From Brevinema_A sp051649245 (GTDB taxonomy: Bacteria > Spirochaetota > Brevinematia > Brevinematales > Brevinemataceae): a DNA stretch of 64,000 nucleotides. The stretch covers positions 248,001-312,000 of the forward strand of contig JBOFGS010000019.1 in NCBI GenBank assembly GCA_051649245.1, given 5' to 3'. A program made the translations under genes and the position numbers. The notes beneath the pieces were generated by a model that was not told the DNA's origin, did not search any database, and saw only the letters and a program-made list of their open reading frames with translations. Position 1 is the first letter of the stretch. Every line of letters begins with the position of its first letter. Positions 51,633 to 59,887 of this stretch are shown here, in pieces.

Positions 51633-52094
51633 ATGCCGTTAATAATACCGTTCATGATCGGTGATACTTGGTTTGGTTTAACACTGGATTATGTCAAAGG
51701 GATTGAGGCAACGGGAAAAATTGCTCTCATTCCCAATGCAGAAAAACCATTAGTTGGACTGATGCATAAGAATAATAAAATTATCCCTGTTTGGTCTATA
51801 ACACCAACAATAACTAATAATCAAAGTAATATATTTCATAGACCATATTATATAGAATTACTTATTGATAATCAACAGCTGGCTTTACCTGTTGATATGG
51901 TTAAATCAGTAACTGAAATCTCTCAAGGCTGGGTTTCTTCAAAAGCCTTCGGATTAACATTGTATCGATCCTTAGCCAAAAATCCTGATCTTGATCCTGA
52001 AAACATCGTAACAGAAGTGAACAAAGAAGAATCGTCTCAATCTTTTTACAAAGATACTTCTGTAGAATCTTTTTATATTGAAGACATTAAATAA
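51633..52094 (+). CDS. CheW-like coupling protein
   Basis: A 153-aa protein with one CheW-like beta-barrel. FMIGDTWFGLTLDYVKGIE is followed by IPNAEKPLVGLMHKNNKIIPVW, which replaces the usual GxxNLRGxIxPV. YIELLIDNQQLALPVDMVKSV forms the second half. The last 40 residues are polar and acidic. Its direct neighbour is the CheA-like protein, which ends in its own CheW domain, so the two probably form one coupling complex. A bidirectional terminator follows. Confidence 0.82.
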   Translation: MPLIIPFMIGDTWFGLTLDYVKGIEATGKIALIPNAEKPLVGLMHKNNKIIPVWSITPTITNNQSNIFHRPYYIELLIDNQQLALPVDMVKSVTEISQGWVSSKAFGLTLYRSLAKNPDLDPENIVTEVNKEESSQSFYKDTSVESFYIEDIK

Positions 52095-52120
52095 AAACTC
52101 CCTACAATAGGGAGTTTTTA
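52094..52120. terminator. Bidirectional terminator
   Basis: AAAAACTCCCTA (52094-52105) and TAGGGAGTTTTT (52109-52120) form a perfect 12-bp stem with a 3-nt loop, between convergent genes. Confidence 0.85.
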
Positions 52121-52777
52121 TTATTGTTGAACTTGAAGTTCTTTCAAATGTTTACTCAAACGAATAATTTCATCTCTTGCTCCTTCGGGAGTATCAATAG
52201 AAATCAAGATACGTCGTCGATAAAAAGAAAATATTGGTGGAAAATTAATTTTTGAAAGTTCATTAATAAACAAACCATATGTTAACGAAAGCATTTCTTT
52301 TTCTGGTTCTTTTGCAGAAAGAGATTTTTTTGCTAAAGAGAGCATTTCTGTTTCGATGTCATATAAAAATCGTGCGTAATCTTTATTGTTTTTGTTTCCA
52401 TGGTAAAGTCGTGCAAATTTTGGAATTAAAAATAAAAAAATATCTAATTTTGCCAAATCTGTCTCTACAAATCTTATTTTATTAGATAAAGTCATTGTTG
52501 CATGTGATGGGTTTAATGGATTGGCATAAATAAAAAATTCAAATTGTGGTAATGTTGCGATGTCACCTGATTCAAATGTCAAAACAGATGATGTAGGGCT
52601 ATACATCATTAAACTACATTCTAAATCTGTTAGTTCTGAAGGTTTTTTGATTTCTGGTGCTTTTTTAAGATATTCTTTGTATTTTTGTTGTAGACTTGAT
52701 AATTCTTTTGTTACCCAATCAAATTCATTGGAATATATTGGGTAACAAAAGAGCATTAATAACAATAATTTTTTCAT
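52121..52777 (-). CDS. Uncharacterised exported protein, 218 aa
   Basis: A signal peptide (MKKLLLLMLFCYPIYS) precedes a mixed alpha/beta domain with no recognised family (TLPQFEFFIYANPLNPSHA, IRFVETDLAKLDIFLFLI). The frame is open back to 52921, but GAGGTGA with an ATG at 52777 and a signal peptide directly after it fix the start. It is transcribed divergently from the SlyD-type gene and ends at the terminator after the CheW-like gene. Confidence 0.7.
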   Translation of the reverse strand: MKKLLLLMLFCYPIYSNEFDWVTKELSSLQQKYKEYLKKAPEIKKPSELTDLECSLMMYSPTSSVLTFESGDIATLPQFEFFIYANPLNPSHATMTLSNKIRFVETDLAKLDIFLFLIPKFARLYHGNKNNKDYARFLYDIETEMLSLAKKSLSAKEPEKEMLSLTYGLFINELSKINFPPIFSFYRRRILISIDTPEGARDEIIRLSKHLKELQVQQ

Positions 52778-52885
52778 AAAAATCACCTCATGATTATTAT
52801 AACTTAAATAATATAAAAAGTAAAAAACTTGTAATAAATAGTTTTTTCTATTAAAGTATAAAAATAGTACAAGAAGGAGAACAGA

Positions 52886-53332
52886 ATGAGTGTAAAAAAA
52901 GGTGATGCTGTTAAAGTTCATTATAAAGGGACATTGGATGATGGTACCGTATTTGATAGTTCTGAGGGAAGAGAACCCCTATCATTTACCGTAGGGCAAG
53001 GTCATGTGATTCCAGGTTTTGATAAGGCAATGGAAGGTATGAAAATCAGCGAAACAAAAACAGTACATATTCCATCTAACGAAGCTTACGGTGAATATTC
53101 TGAAGAAAATGTATTAAATATTCCCGTTGGACAACGTTTATTCTTATTACATCCTACAACAGGTCAACCGGTTCCTGTTAAAGTTCTGAAAGCTGAAAAT
53201 AACACTCTTGTTATCGATGCTAATCATGATCTTGCCGGTAAAAATTTAAATTTTGAAATTACTCTAGAATCTATTGGCGAAGTTCCGGAAGAGTCAGATC
53301 ATTGTGGTTGTGGTTGTGGTTGCGATCATTAA
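52886..53332 (+). CDS. slyD: SlyD-type FKBP peptidyl-prolyl isomerase
   Basis: A 148-aa chaperone and prolyl isomerase. The FKBP part has VKVHYKGTLDDGTVFDSS and FTVGQGHVIPGFDKAMEGM. The IF (insert-in-flap) chaperone domain (about residues 70-120) is intact. The C-terminus is a short metal-binding tail, DHCGCGCGCDH, shorter than the histidine-rich tail of E. coli SlyD. AAGGAGA precedes ATG 52886. A strong terminator follows. Cytoplasmic; may supply nickel or zinc to enzymes, as in E. coli. Confidence 0.95.
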   Translation: MSVKKGDAVKVHYKGTLDDGTVFDSSEGREPLSFTVGQGHVIPGFDKAMEGMKISETKTVHIPSNEAYGEYSEENVLNIPVGQRLFLLHPTTGQPVPVKVLKAENNTLVIDANHDLAGKNLNFEITLESIGEVPEESDHCGCGCGCDH

Positions 53333-53351
53333 TATGATTTTTCAGAAAAAT

Positions 53352-53383
53352 AAAAAACTCCTCTATCACTAGAGGAGTTTTTT
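53352..53383. terminator. Bidirectional terminator after slyD
   Basis: AAAAAACTCCTCTA (53352-53365) and TAGAGGAGTTTTTT (53370-53383) form a perfect 14-bp stem with a 4-nt loop. Confidence 0.9.
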
Positions 53384-53387
53384 ATTT

Positions 53388-54041
53388 TTAAAACCTAAAT
53401 CCAATCACACCACCAAATGTCATATAATGAATGAAATCTATTTGTTTTCCTAAGTTGATATCAAAAATTTCGATATTCTTCTCTTTTTTGTATGCTGACA
53501 ATGAATAACCTATATCAAAACCAATAACAAATGCTGTGTATTTACTAAAATGGAAATTATAACGAAACATTAATTCTAATCCCCATGTCAAAAATCCAGG
53601 GGTATCGTCATCTGTTACATCAAAAAATTTATTGTAGATATTAAAATCAAAAACCATTGCTGTGGTGATCATTAATGATGATCCTCGTCCTGTTTCTGCA
53701 TTTACATTGCCTAGCCCATAGCCACCACCTAAAGAAAATCCTAATTTAGATGTTTGGGAATAGAATGCTTGTACAGATTGTAGTTGAAATGGTATGCCTT
53801 CAGGCTTTAAAGGAGTTGTAAAACGTAATGCTGAATAAAAATTACGACGATGGTTTCCATATGTTAGTTCAAGCATGGTTGTACTTATAGGGTTGATTGT
53901 TGAAAAATTACCACCAAAAAATGATTGACCTGCAAATCTATTAACAACATTCACACCGATTCTTGGATCTGTAGCGGATGCCGCTGAAAGCATTGAAGGA
54001 CTAATGGCTAACGCGATTATTGATATGATTAAATATCTCAT
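53388..54041 (-). CDS. Predicted outer-membrane beta-barrel protein A
   Basis: A 217-aa protein with a signal peptide (MRYLIISIIALAISPSMLSA) and alternating amphipathic strands. It ends in a terminal phenylalanine (GGVIGFRF), the usual signal for barrel insertion. Glycine-rich strands include LGFSLGGGYGLG. Several blocks match the protein at 56689-57378: a P-(I/V)-(S/A)-T-x-(M/I)-(L/I)-E-L block, G-G-G-(Y/F)-G, and (D/A)-D-I-G-Y near the end. AAGGAG with a 6-nt spacer picks ATG 54041. Barrel location is inferred; no porin function is shown. Confidence 0.78.
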   Translation of the reverse strand: MRYLIISIIALAISPSMLSAASATDPRIGVNVVNRFAGQSFFGGNFSTINPISTTMLELTYGNHRRNFYSALRFTTPLKPEGIPFQLQSVQAFYSQTSKLGFSLGGGYGLGNVNAETGRGSSLMITTAMVFDFNIYNKFFDVTDDDTPGFLTWGLELMFRYNFHFSKYTAFVIGFDIGYSLSAYKKEKNIEIFDINLGKQIDFIHYMTFGGVIGFRF

Positions 54042-54165
54042 CATTATCTCCTTAGGGAATATGATATTTAAGGTACAATTAGATGTGTTATATAAAAATA
54101 TATAATAATTAATGTATGGTCAAATGATAAATAAAAAAGATTTTTTAATTTATTTTTATCGCACG

Positions 54166-56463
54166 TTATTTTAATAGATTCGCAAAAGGATTGTGGGTTA
54201 TTTGTCCTGAATCATTTTTTCGAATCTGAGCTTTATCATTATGGTTTTGTTTTTTGTATTTTTCTTTTTGAGTATTTTTTTGCTCAGAATAATCTTTTTC
54301 TGATTTTTGTTTGGAAGATCTCTGAGTGCTAGAGCCTTTGTTCGATTTCATTGATAATCCAATACGACGACGCTTTTCATCCATGTCAATGATGTGTGCT
54401 GTAATAATATCACCAGCTTTGACAACCTCCATAGGATGTTCAATAAAGTTGTCACTCATTTCAGAAAGATGAATCAATGCCGTTTCTTTGATCCCAAGAT
54501 CAACAAAAGCTCCAAAATCAACAACATTTTTAATTTTTCCTGTTACTGTCATTCCAATACGTAAATCTTCAAATGTTTTGACGCCTTTTTGCATGATAGG
54601 GCCGGGAAAATCTTCACGAGGGTCACGAGCTGGTTTTTGTAGTTCTAAAATAATATCTTCAATAGTCGTATTGCCAACATTATATTTGGATTGCCATGCT
54701 TCTTTTTGATCTTTGGAAGGTTTTCCTGATGAGAGAACACTAAGAATCTCGCGTGCAAGATCATAATTTTCAGGATGTACCCATGAATTGTCAAGGATTT
54801 CTGCTGAGTTTGGTACTTTTAAAAAACCTGCGGCTTGTTCAAATGTTTTTTCACCCATACCTCCTATTTTTAAGAGATCCATTCTATTTTTGAAAGATCC
54901 GTTTTTATCGCGATAAGAGATAATTTTTTTTGCAAGACTTAATTTAATCCCAGAAACATACTTCAGTAAAGAATAAGAAGCAGTATTCACATTAACACCA
55001 ACTCTATTTACCACAGATTCAACGGTTTCATCTAAAGATTCACCTAAAGCAGTTTGATTGAGATCGTGTTGATATAAACCAACACCGATAGATTTTGGAT
55101 CAATTTTTACTAATTCTGAAAGAGGATCTTGCAAACGTCTTCCAATAGAAATTGCACCACGAATACTCACATCAAGATCAGGAAATTCTTCTTTCGCAAT
55201 AGGTGAAGCGGAATAAACACTGGCACCGTCTTCTGAAACAACAGTAAATGGAATATCAATATTCTTTTCTTGAAGAACGTTAGTTACATATTCTTGAACT
55301 TCATATGTTCCTGTCCCGTTACCAATAGCAATTAACTTAATATCATATTTTTTAATACAATCAATGATTAATTGTTTATATTCAGGATCATTTTTATATT
55401 GGTAAAAAGTGAATGTGTCCAAAAACTTTCCGTTTTCATCTAATGCAGCTACTTTAGTTCCTGTACGAATACCTGGGTCAAAAGCTAGTATTTTGGTACT
55501 TTTAATAGGTGACTGAAGCAATATATTTTCTAAGTTTGCAGAAAATAATCCAATACCGTGTTTATCAGCATTTGTCGTGAAATTTGATCTTATTTCGCGA
55601 AGCACTGCAGGAATCAACAAACGTTTCATACCGTCAATGATAGCTTCTGTATGGAATTTGTTTAAGATAGAATACCGCGAAAGAACAACATGATTGACTT
55701 TTTCATCATCAATATCAATTTTTACCTCAAGTTCTTTTTCTGTTTCTCCACGATTGAGAGCTAAGATACGATGAGGTTTTACTGTTGATAATGGTTCTTT
55801 ATAATCATAGTACATACCATATACGCTAGTTTCTTTATCTTTATTTCCTGTGACAGTTAATTGATGATGTTTAATAATAAATTCCCTTGTTTGGGTACGA
55901 TTTTCAGTATCTTGAGACATACGCTCTGCAATAATATCCATTGCTCCTTGAAGGGCATCTTCAATTGTTAAGATAGCATGTTCTTCATTCAAATAATTAC
56001 CTGCAGCATTTGTGATTACTTCTTCTGTGGATGTAAGGATTAATTCTGCCAATCCTTCCAATCCTGCTTCTATTGCTTTCATGCCTCGTGTTTTTTTCTT
56101 TCGTTTATATGGAGCATAGATATCTTCAAGCTCTGTTTGCGTAGAACATGATTGAATGTTTTCAAATAATTCTTCTGTAAGTTGATTTTGATTGAAAATA
56201 GCTTTGATTATTTCGATGCGTCTAGTTTCGAGGTTGGTGAGAGATTTGTTCAGGTGTTCAATATCACGTATCTGAGTTTCATCTAAATTTCCTGTTTGTT
56301 CTTTTCGATAACGTGCAATAAATGGTACCGTACAATCTTCAGCAAATAGTGCTAAGGTTGCTTTGATTTGTGACTTGGTTATGGATAATTCTTCTGAAAG
56401 ACGAGTGATAATATTATTTGTATCTACTGCCAAAGATTCTATAAATTCTGTTGTTAATGGCAT
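54166..56463 (-). CDS. tex: Tex-type S1 RNA-binding protein
   Basis: A 765-aa protein. The Tex N-terminal helical region has FIARYRKEQTGNLDETQIRD. The YqgF-like core has LAFDPGIRTGTKVAALD and GNGTGTYEVQE, and RGAISIGRRLQDPL follows. A helix-hairpin-helix section (KIGGMGEKTFEQAAGFL) and a C-terminal S1 domain (TGKIKNVVDFGAFVDLG, about residues 640-715) follow. A Lys/Ser-rich tail of about 45 residues ends it. In other bacteria Tex acts in transcription or translation of selected genes. GGGAGGG precedes ATG 56463. Two leader hairpins lie upstream. It is flanked by two related barrel genes on the same strand. Confidence 0.94.
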   Translation of the reverse strand: MPLTTEFIESLAVDTNNIITRLSEELSITKSQIKATLALFAEDCTVPFIARYRKEQTGNLDETQIRDIEHLNKSLTNLETRRIEIIKAIFNQNQLTEELFENIQSCSTQTELEDIYAPYKRKKKTRGMKAIEAGLEGLAELILTSTEEVITNAAGNYLNEEHAILTIEDALQGAMDIIAERMSQDTENRTQTREFIIKHHQLTVTGNKDKETSVYGMYYDYKEPLSTVKPHRILALNRGETEKELEVKIDIDDEKVNHVVLSRYSILNKFHTEAIIDGMKRLLIPAVLREIRSNFTTNADKHGIGLFSANLENILLQSPIKSTKILAFDPGIRTGTKVAALDENGKFLDTFTFYQYKNDPEYKQLIIDCIKKYDIKLIAIGNGTGTYEVQEYVTNVLQEKNIDIPFTVVSEDGASVYSASPIAKEEFPDLDVSIRGAISIGRRLQDPLSELVKIDPKSIGVGLYQHDLNQTALGESLDETVESVVNRVGVNVNTASYSLLKYVSGIKLSLAKKIISYRDKNGSFKNRMDLLKIGGMGEKTFEQAAGFLKVPNSAEILDNSWVHPENYDLAREILSVLSSGKPSKDQKEAWQSKYNVGNTTIEDIILELQKPARDPREDFPGPIMQKGVKTFEDLRIGMTVTGKIKNVVDFGAFVDLGIKETALIHLSEMSDNFIEHPMEVVKAGDIITAHIIDMDEKRRRIGLSMKSNKGSSTQRSSKQKSEKDYSEQKNTQKEKYKKQNHNDKAQIRKNDSGQITHNPFANLLK

Positions 56464-56487
56464 AAATAAGCCCTCCCAATAAGCATA

Positions 56488-56547
56488 TAGGGGGTATTAT
56501 GTACCCCCTACTAGGTTATATCAATCTTTTGTTCAGATGATTGATAT
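56488..56547 (-). promoter_or_regulatory. Two tandem hairpins in the tex leader
   Basis: TAGGGGGTA (56488-56496) pairs with TACCCCCTA (56502-56510) around TTATG. ATATCAATC (56518-56526) pairs with GATTGATAT (56539-56547) around a 12-nt loop. Neither is followed by a T-run on the minus strand. The first lies about 25 bp from the tex start and close to its ribosome-binding site. Possible translation control; no riboswitch class is recognised. Confidence 0.5.
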
Positions 56548-56688
56548 TTTTCCCAATCTACAAAACTCATAAAAATATGAATCTATAGTATTATTATATA
56601 ACAAAAAGTGATTTTTGTAAATAGATTAAAGACATTTTTCTTAACATAGAAATTTTAAATGAAAAGGTTAGAAGAATTGTTGTTATGC

Positions 56689-57378
56689 TTAGAAACCGAT
56701 ACCAAATGTTAACCCATAAGTTAATGTATGATATGATGCAATTGTTTTTTGAGCACCAATGTAGAAAGGATCACCGGATCCTAAGGCATACAAATAACCA
56801 ATATCGGCACCTAAGATAAGATTGATATGAGGTACGATTGTGTACGATAGTCGCATATTAAACTCTATCCCAACATTGATCAGTTTGTTTTCTATAGAAT
56901 TAGACGCAATTATTTTGCTTAATAAGTCTGGAATTGCTTTTGATGATATTCCCGATTCAATGATGATAGCACCGTTCATAGAAAGAGCCCACCCTGTCCC
57001 AAGTCCTTCTATTCTACGATCAACAAGATATCCTCCAAATCCAAATCCTCCTCCTACTCTTAACGCTTCCATATTAATGACAGGCAATAAAAGAGCAAAT
57101 GGTTTTTCTGAATGCAATAACGGTACCGTAACACGAAACTGAGTGTAAAAATAAGAATTTAGTTTATAGAAAGGGATTTTTAATTCAATGATACTCGTAG
57201 CTACAGGTACTCTTATTTCCGGTGCTGCTCCCGAAATTCTACTGATACCGCCAAATCGTTGTAGTACACCAAAATAATAAGGATGGCTTTCTTTTTTAGT
57301 TTGAGTGGGTTGATCGTTTGCAAATAAATGATTTAAAGGAGTGATGAGGATAACAAATATAATAGCAATTTTTTTCAT
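56689..57378 (-). CDS. Predicted outer-membrane beta-barrel protein B
   Basis: A 229-aa protein with a signal peptide (MKKIAIIFVILITPLNHLFA) and barrel-type strands, ending in GLTFGIGF with a terminal Phe. It shares its strand order and several blocks with protein A at 53388-54041: PVATSIIELKI, GGGFGFGG, GADIGYLYALG and HTLTYGLTFG versus HYMTFGGVIG. This suggests duplication. The mature N-terminus is charged. GAGAAACC is the nearest ribosome-binding-like sequence upstream of ATG 57378. No terminator follows; the 225-bp gap to tex holds the leader hairpins. Confidence 0.78.
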   Translation of the reverse strand: MKKIAIIFVILITPLNHLFANDQPTQTKKESHPYYFGVLQRFGGISRISGAAPEIRVPVATSIIELKIPFYKLNSYFYTQFRVTVPLLHSEKPFALLLPVINMEALRVGGGFGFGGYLVDRRIEGLGTGWALSMNGAIIIESGISSKAIPDLLSKIIASNSIENKLINVGIEFNMRLSYTIVPHINLILGADIGYLYALGSGDPFYIGAQKTIASYHTLTYGLTFGIGF

Positions 57379-57529
57379 AAGGTTTCTCCAATATATTCCA
57401 TTGTTATCATTATATCATACATACTAGATTTAGATAAATATAAATATAATTTTTTTTAATTTGCGTTTTATACTTTATTATGTTAAAATAATACAATACT
57501 TAGACTGCTATAATTAATAGGAGATTGTT

Positions 57530-58369
57530 ATGATGAGATTAGTTTTTGTACTATATTTATTTTTTGTTTTTTCTTCTTGTTCTAAGTCTTTAGTATATAA
57601 TAAATATAATATTGTTACAGGAATTAAACCAATTGCTGAATTAATTTCTGAAATTGGTGGTTCTCATATACAAGTTTCTTCTATTATACCTATTAATATT
57701 GATCCTCATACGTTCAATTTAAAAGTATCTGATGGTTTGAAGGTAGCTAAAGCAGATATGGTAATGGTGTTGCATCCTCATATTGATGGGGTTCTTCTTT
57801 CTATTCAGGATAATACTAATAAAATAGTGTTATCAGAACAAAAAGATGAAGATCTTAATCACTTACATCATCATGATCCCAATCCACATTTATGGTTATC
57901 ATTTAAGAATTCACAAGATATTGCTGCGAAGATTACAAAAATTCTTTCTGATACATTACCTGAAAAAAAAGAAATATTTCAAAAAAATTATCAATCTTTT
58001 CTTGATCGTATGACACGGGTTTATCAAGAATATAACAATAAAAATTATTCTATTATTATTCTTCAAAGACATCCTGCTTGGGATTATATGTTTGAAGAGT
58101 TAGGTATCAAACAGCTACCTCTCTTAGAAGAATTTGCCAATCAACAAGTTTCATTTAAGAAAACAGCTGATCTGATTAATTTAATTAAAGATCAACATAA
58201 ACAAGTGTTGTTGATTGATGATGCATTCTCATCACCATCAAGCGTTTTTAAAGAAATTACGAAAGAAACTTCTGCAAAAATTGTTATCTTAAATCCTATG
58301 GAAGGATCAAATAAGCAATCAAGTATCATTGATATTTTGACTGGTAATATTGAATTGTTACTTGATTGA
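57530..58369 (+). CDS. Metal ABC-transporter substrate-binding lipoprotein (ZnuA-like)
   Basis: A 279-aa protein of the cluster A-I/ZnuA family. The lipobox-like VFSSC at residues 13-17 follows a hydrophobic stretch and allows lipidation under relaxed spirochaetal rules. Metal ligands are the histidines of NIDPHTFNL and DPNPHLWLS, the His of RHPAWDYM, and the Asp of LIDDAFSS. A His-rich loop LNHLHHHDPNPH typical of zinc binding is present. ATG 57530 follows AGGAG. No permease or ATPase gene is adjacent. AT-rich TATTAT/ATAATA half-sites at 57477-57494 lie upstream; operator function is unproven. Confidence 0.87.
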   Translation: MMRLVFVLYLFFVFSSCSKSLVYNKYNIVTGIKPIAELISEIGGSHIQVSSIIPINIDPHTFNLKVSDGLKVAKADMVMVLHPHIDGVLLSIQDNTNKIVLSEQKDEDLNHLHHHDPNPHLWLSFKNSQDIAAKITKILSDTLPEKKEIFQKNYQSFLDRMTRVYQEYNNKNYSIIILQRHPAWDYMFEELGIKQLPLLEEFANQQVSFKKTADLINLIKDQHKQVLLIDDAFSSPSSVFKEITKETSAKIVILNPMEGSNKQSSIIDILTGNIELLLD

Positions 58370-58426
58370 TATTACTTAGACTCGGTTTATTGATTGGGGA
58401 ATTTATACACACGAGTGTCTTTAGTT

Positions 58427-59263
58427 ATGAAATTAGATGATCATGGGATTAAATTTATTATAACAGAATATCATAATTCCAAAGATAAATTGTATATTCA
58501 AAAATTTCAAGAGAAAATATATCATTTTGTTTTGAAATGGGTGAAAGGGACTTATCATTGTAATGAAGATACATGCAATGATTTTTTATTATTTATTTTA
58601 GAATCTTCTGAACAAATTATACTTTCTTGTCCTATAGACTTAAAAGTTCTTTTTAAAACATGGTTCGTTGCGGTATTAGTGAATAAATTTGCTGATTTTT
58701 CGAAATCAGGAGAAGTTTCTTCTTATTATGACACAATGAGTTTTGAATTTGTGGAAGATGTGTTTGCAAATGTTCAAGAAACGTTTGTAGTGAGATATAA
58801 TCAATTAATATCAATTGCTCAGCATTTGACTGACCATGAACAAAGTATTTTATTTTTCTTTTATATGCCTAGAGATGTGAATGAAAATCATATTTATGCT
58901 TTATCTGAATTTTTAAAAAAGCCTATACATATTGTTATGCAAGCTTACCAAAATATTTTGAAAATCCAAGACGTTGCATTTCAAAATCAAGAAACTATTC
59001 AAATTAAAAAAGATAAAATAGATAAAAAAATTGCTCATCTTGAGAATATGTTAAAAAAAACTAATTCTTCTGCTAAGCAAGAATCTTTTCAAAATCAAAT
59101 TTCTTATTTTGAAAATAGAAAATATAAGTTATCGTTGAAGATGAAAATAAAAAAGAAAATGATCATCAAAATCGTTGCTGATTTAATGGGAGATTATCAT
59201 TCTACATATTCTCTTATAAGAAAATTAGAAACAAAAATTCGGATGTTGTTATCTGAGCTCTAG
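58427..59263 (+). CDS. Divergent sigma-factor-like protein (tentative)
   Basis: A 278-aa helical protein. Residues 15-60 (LYIQKFQEKIYHFVLKWV then NDFLLFILESSEQI) follow the pattern of sigma region 2. Residues about 128-185 (LTDHEQSILFFFYMP then YALSEFLKKPIHIVMQAYQNIL) follow region 4 with its helix-turn-helix. Both are weakly conserved, and a Lys-rich coiled-coil tail (about 190-260) is added. The start is uncertain: ATG 58427 is used, while the frame is open to a TTG at 58394 and neither has a good site. The next gene resembles an anti-sigma N-terminus, which supports the reading. Confidence 0.45.
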   Translation: MKLDDHGIKFIITEYHNSKDKLYIQKFQEKIYHFVLKWVKGTYHCNEDTCNDFLLFILESSEQIILSCPIDLKVLFKTWFVAVLVNKFADFSKSGEVSSYYDTMSFEFVEDVFANVQETFVVRYNQLISIAQHLTDHEQSILFFFYMPRDVNENHIYALSEFLKKPIHIVMQAYQNILKIQDVAFQNQETIQIKKDKIDKKIAHLENMLKKTNSSAKQESFQNQISYFENRKYKLSLKMKIKKKMIIKIVADLMGDYHSTYSLIRKLETKIRMLLSEL

Positions 59264-59276
59264 AAATGGGGATTAC

Positions 59277-59798
59277 ATGTTATATACTAGCAACATAAAA
59301 ATGCTTTTGTATATAGAAAATAAATTATCAACTCATGAAATGGAAGAATATTCTAAGTTTCTTAGAAAAAACCCTAAAGAAATGAAAAAAGTAATAGAAA
59401 TTTCTAAAGCATTGGCACTTTGTGATATCAATCAGCATCAGACGATTCACATGATTGAAATTGTCCAAGGATTAAATAATCATTTGAATTTTATGGTTGA
59501 AGGATTGGTTGAATTATTAGATCAAAAACACTTAATGTTTCGATCTACTCATCAAGTTGCTCTTGATTGCTTTTCTTTTTTTGATTTGACGTTGCAATTT
59601 ATCAAAAAAAATAATACAGAGATTGAATTGATTGTTACTTCGGAAAAAAAAATATCGTTTGAATTGTTAAATTTAGATGATGTGAAAACAGAAATGGTCT
59701 TTTCTGACAGTATTGTCAAATTATATTTTAATCACGATTATTTGTTGAAATATTTGTATAATAATAACTCTGAGTTATTATTTATTTCATTTTCGTAA
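59277..59798 (+). CDS. Uncharacterised protein, anti-sigma-like N-terminus (tentative)
   Basis: A 173-aa protein. Residues 8-43 (MLLYIENKLSTHEMEEYSKF then RKNPKEMKKVIEIS) recall the opening of anti-sigma domains (Y-x-x-(G/N)-(E/K)-L-s-x-x-E), but the zinc HxxxCxxC motif is absent. The rest is a beta-rich and helical C-terminal region without membrane segments. ATG 59277 follows GGGGA, 13 bp after the sigma-like gene. A strong terminator ends the two-gene unit. Function not established. Confidence 0.4.
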   Translation: MLYTSNIKMLLYIENKLSTHEMEEYSKFLRKNPKEMKKVIEISKALALCDINQHQTIHMIEIVQGLNNHLNFMVEGLVELLDQKHLMFRSTHQVALDCFSFFDLTLQFIKKNNTEIELIVTSEKKISFELLNLDDVKTEMVFSDSIVKLYFNHDYLLKYLYNNNSELLFISFS

Positions 59799-59808
59799 TT
59801 AATGAGTT

Positions 59809-59863
59809 ATCTCATTCAATAATATTTTTAATCAATAGAAAATATTATTGAATGAGATTTTTT
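59809..59863 (+). terminator. Strong terminator with 20-bp perfect stem
   Basis: The arms at 59809-59828 and 59839-59858 are exact reverse complements over 20 bp. The loop is 10 nt and TTTTT follows. It ends the sigma-like/anti-sigma-like unit and faces the convergent MCP-like gene. Confidence 0.88.
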
Positions 59864-59887
59864 AAAATTCAATTTAACACAAGAGTA

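Noticed and set aside
57477..57494. TATTAT/ATAATA as a Zur or Fur box before the zinc lipoprotein gene.
   Set aside because: Half-sites this AT-rich recur by chance and do not match the Fur or Zur consensus well.
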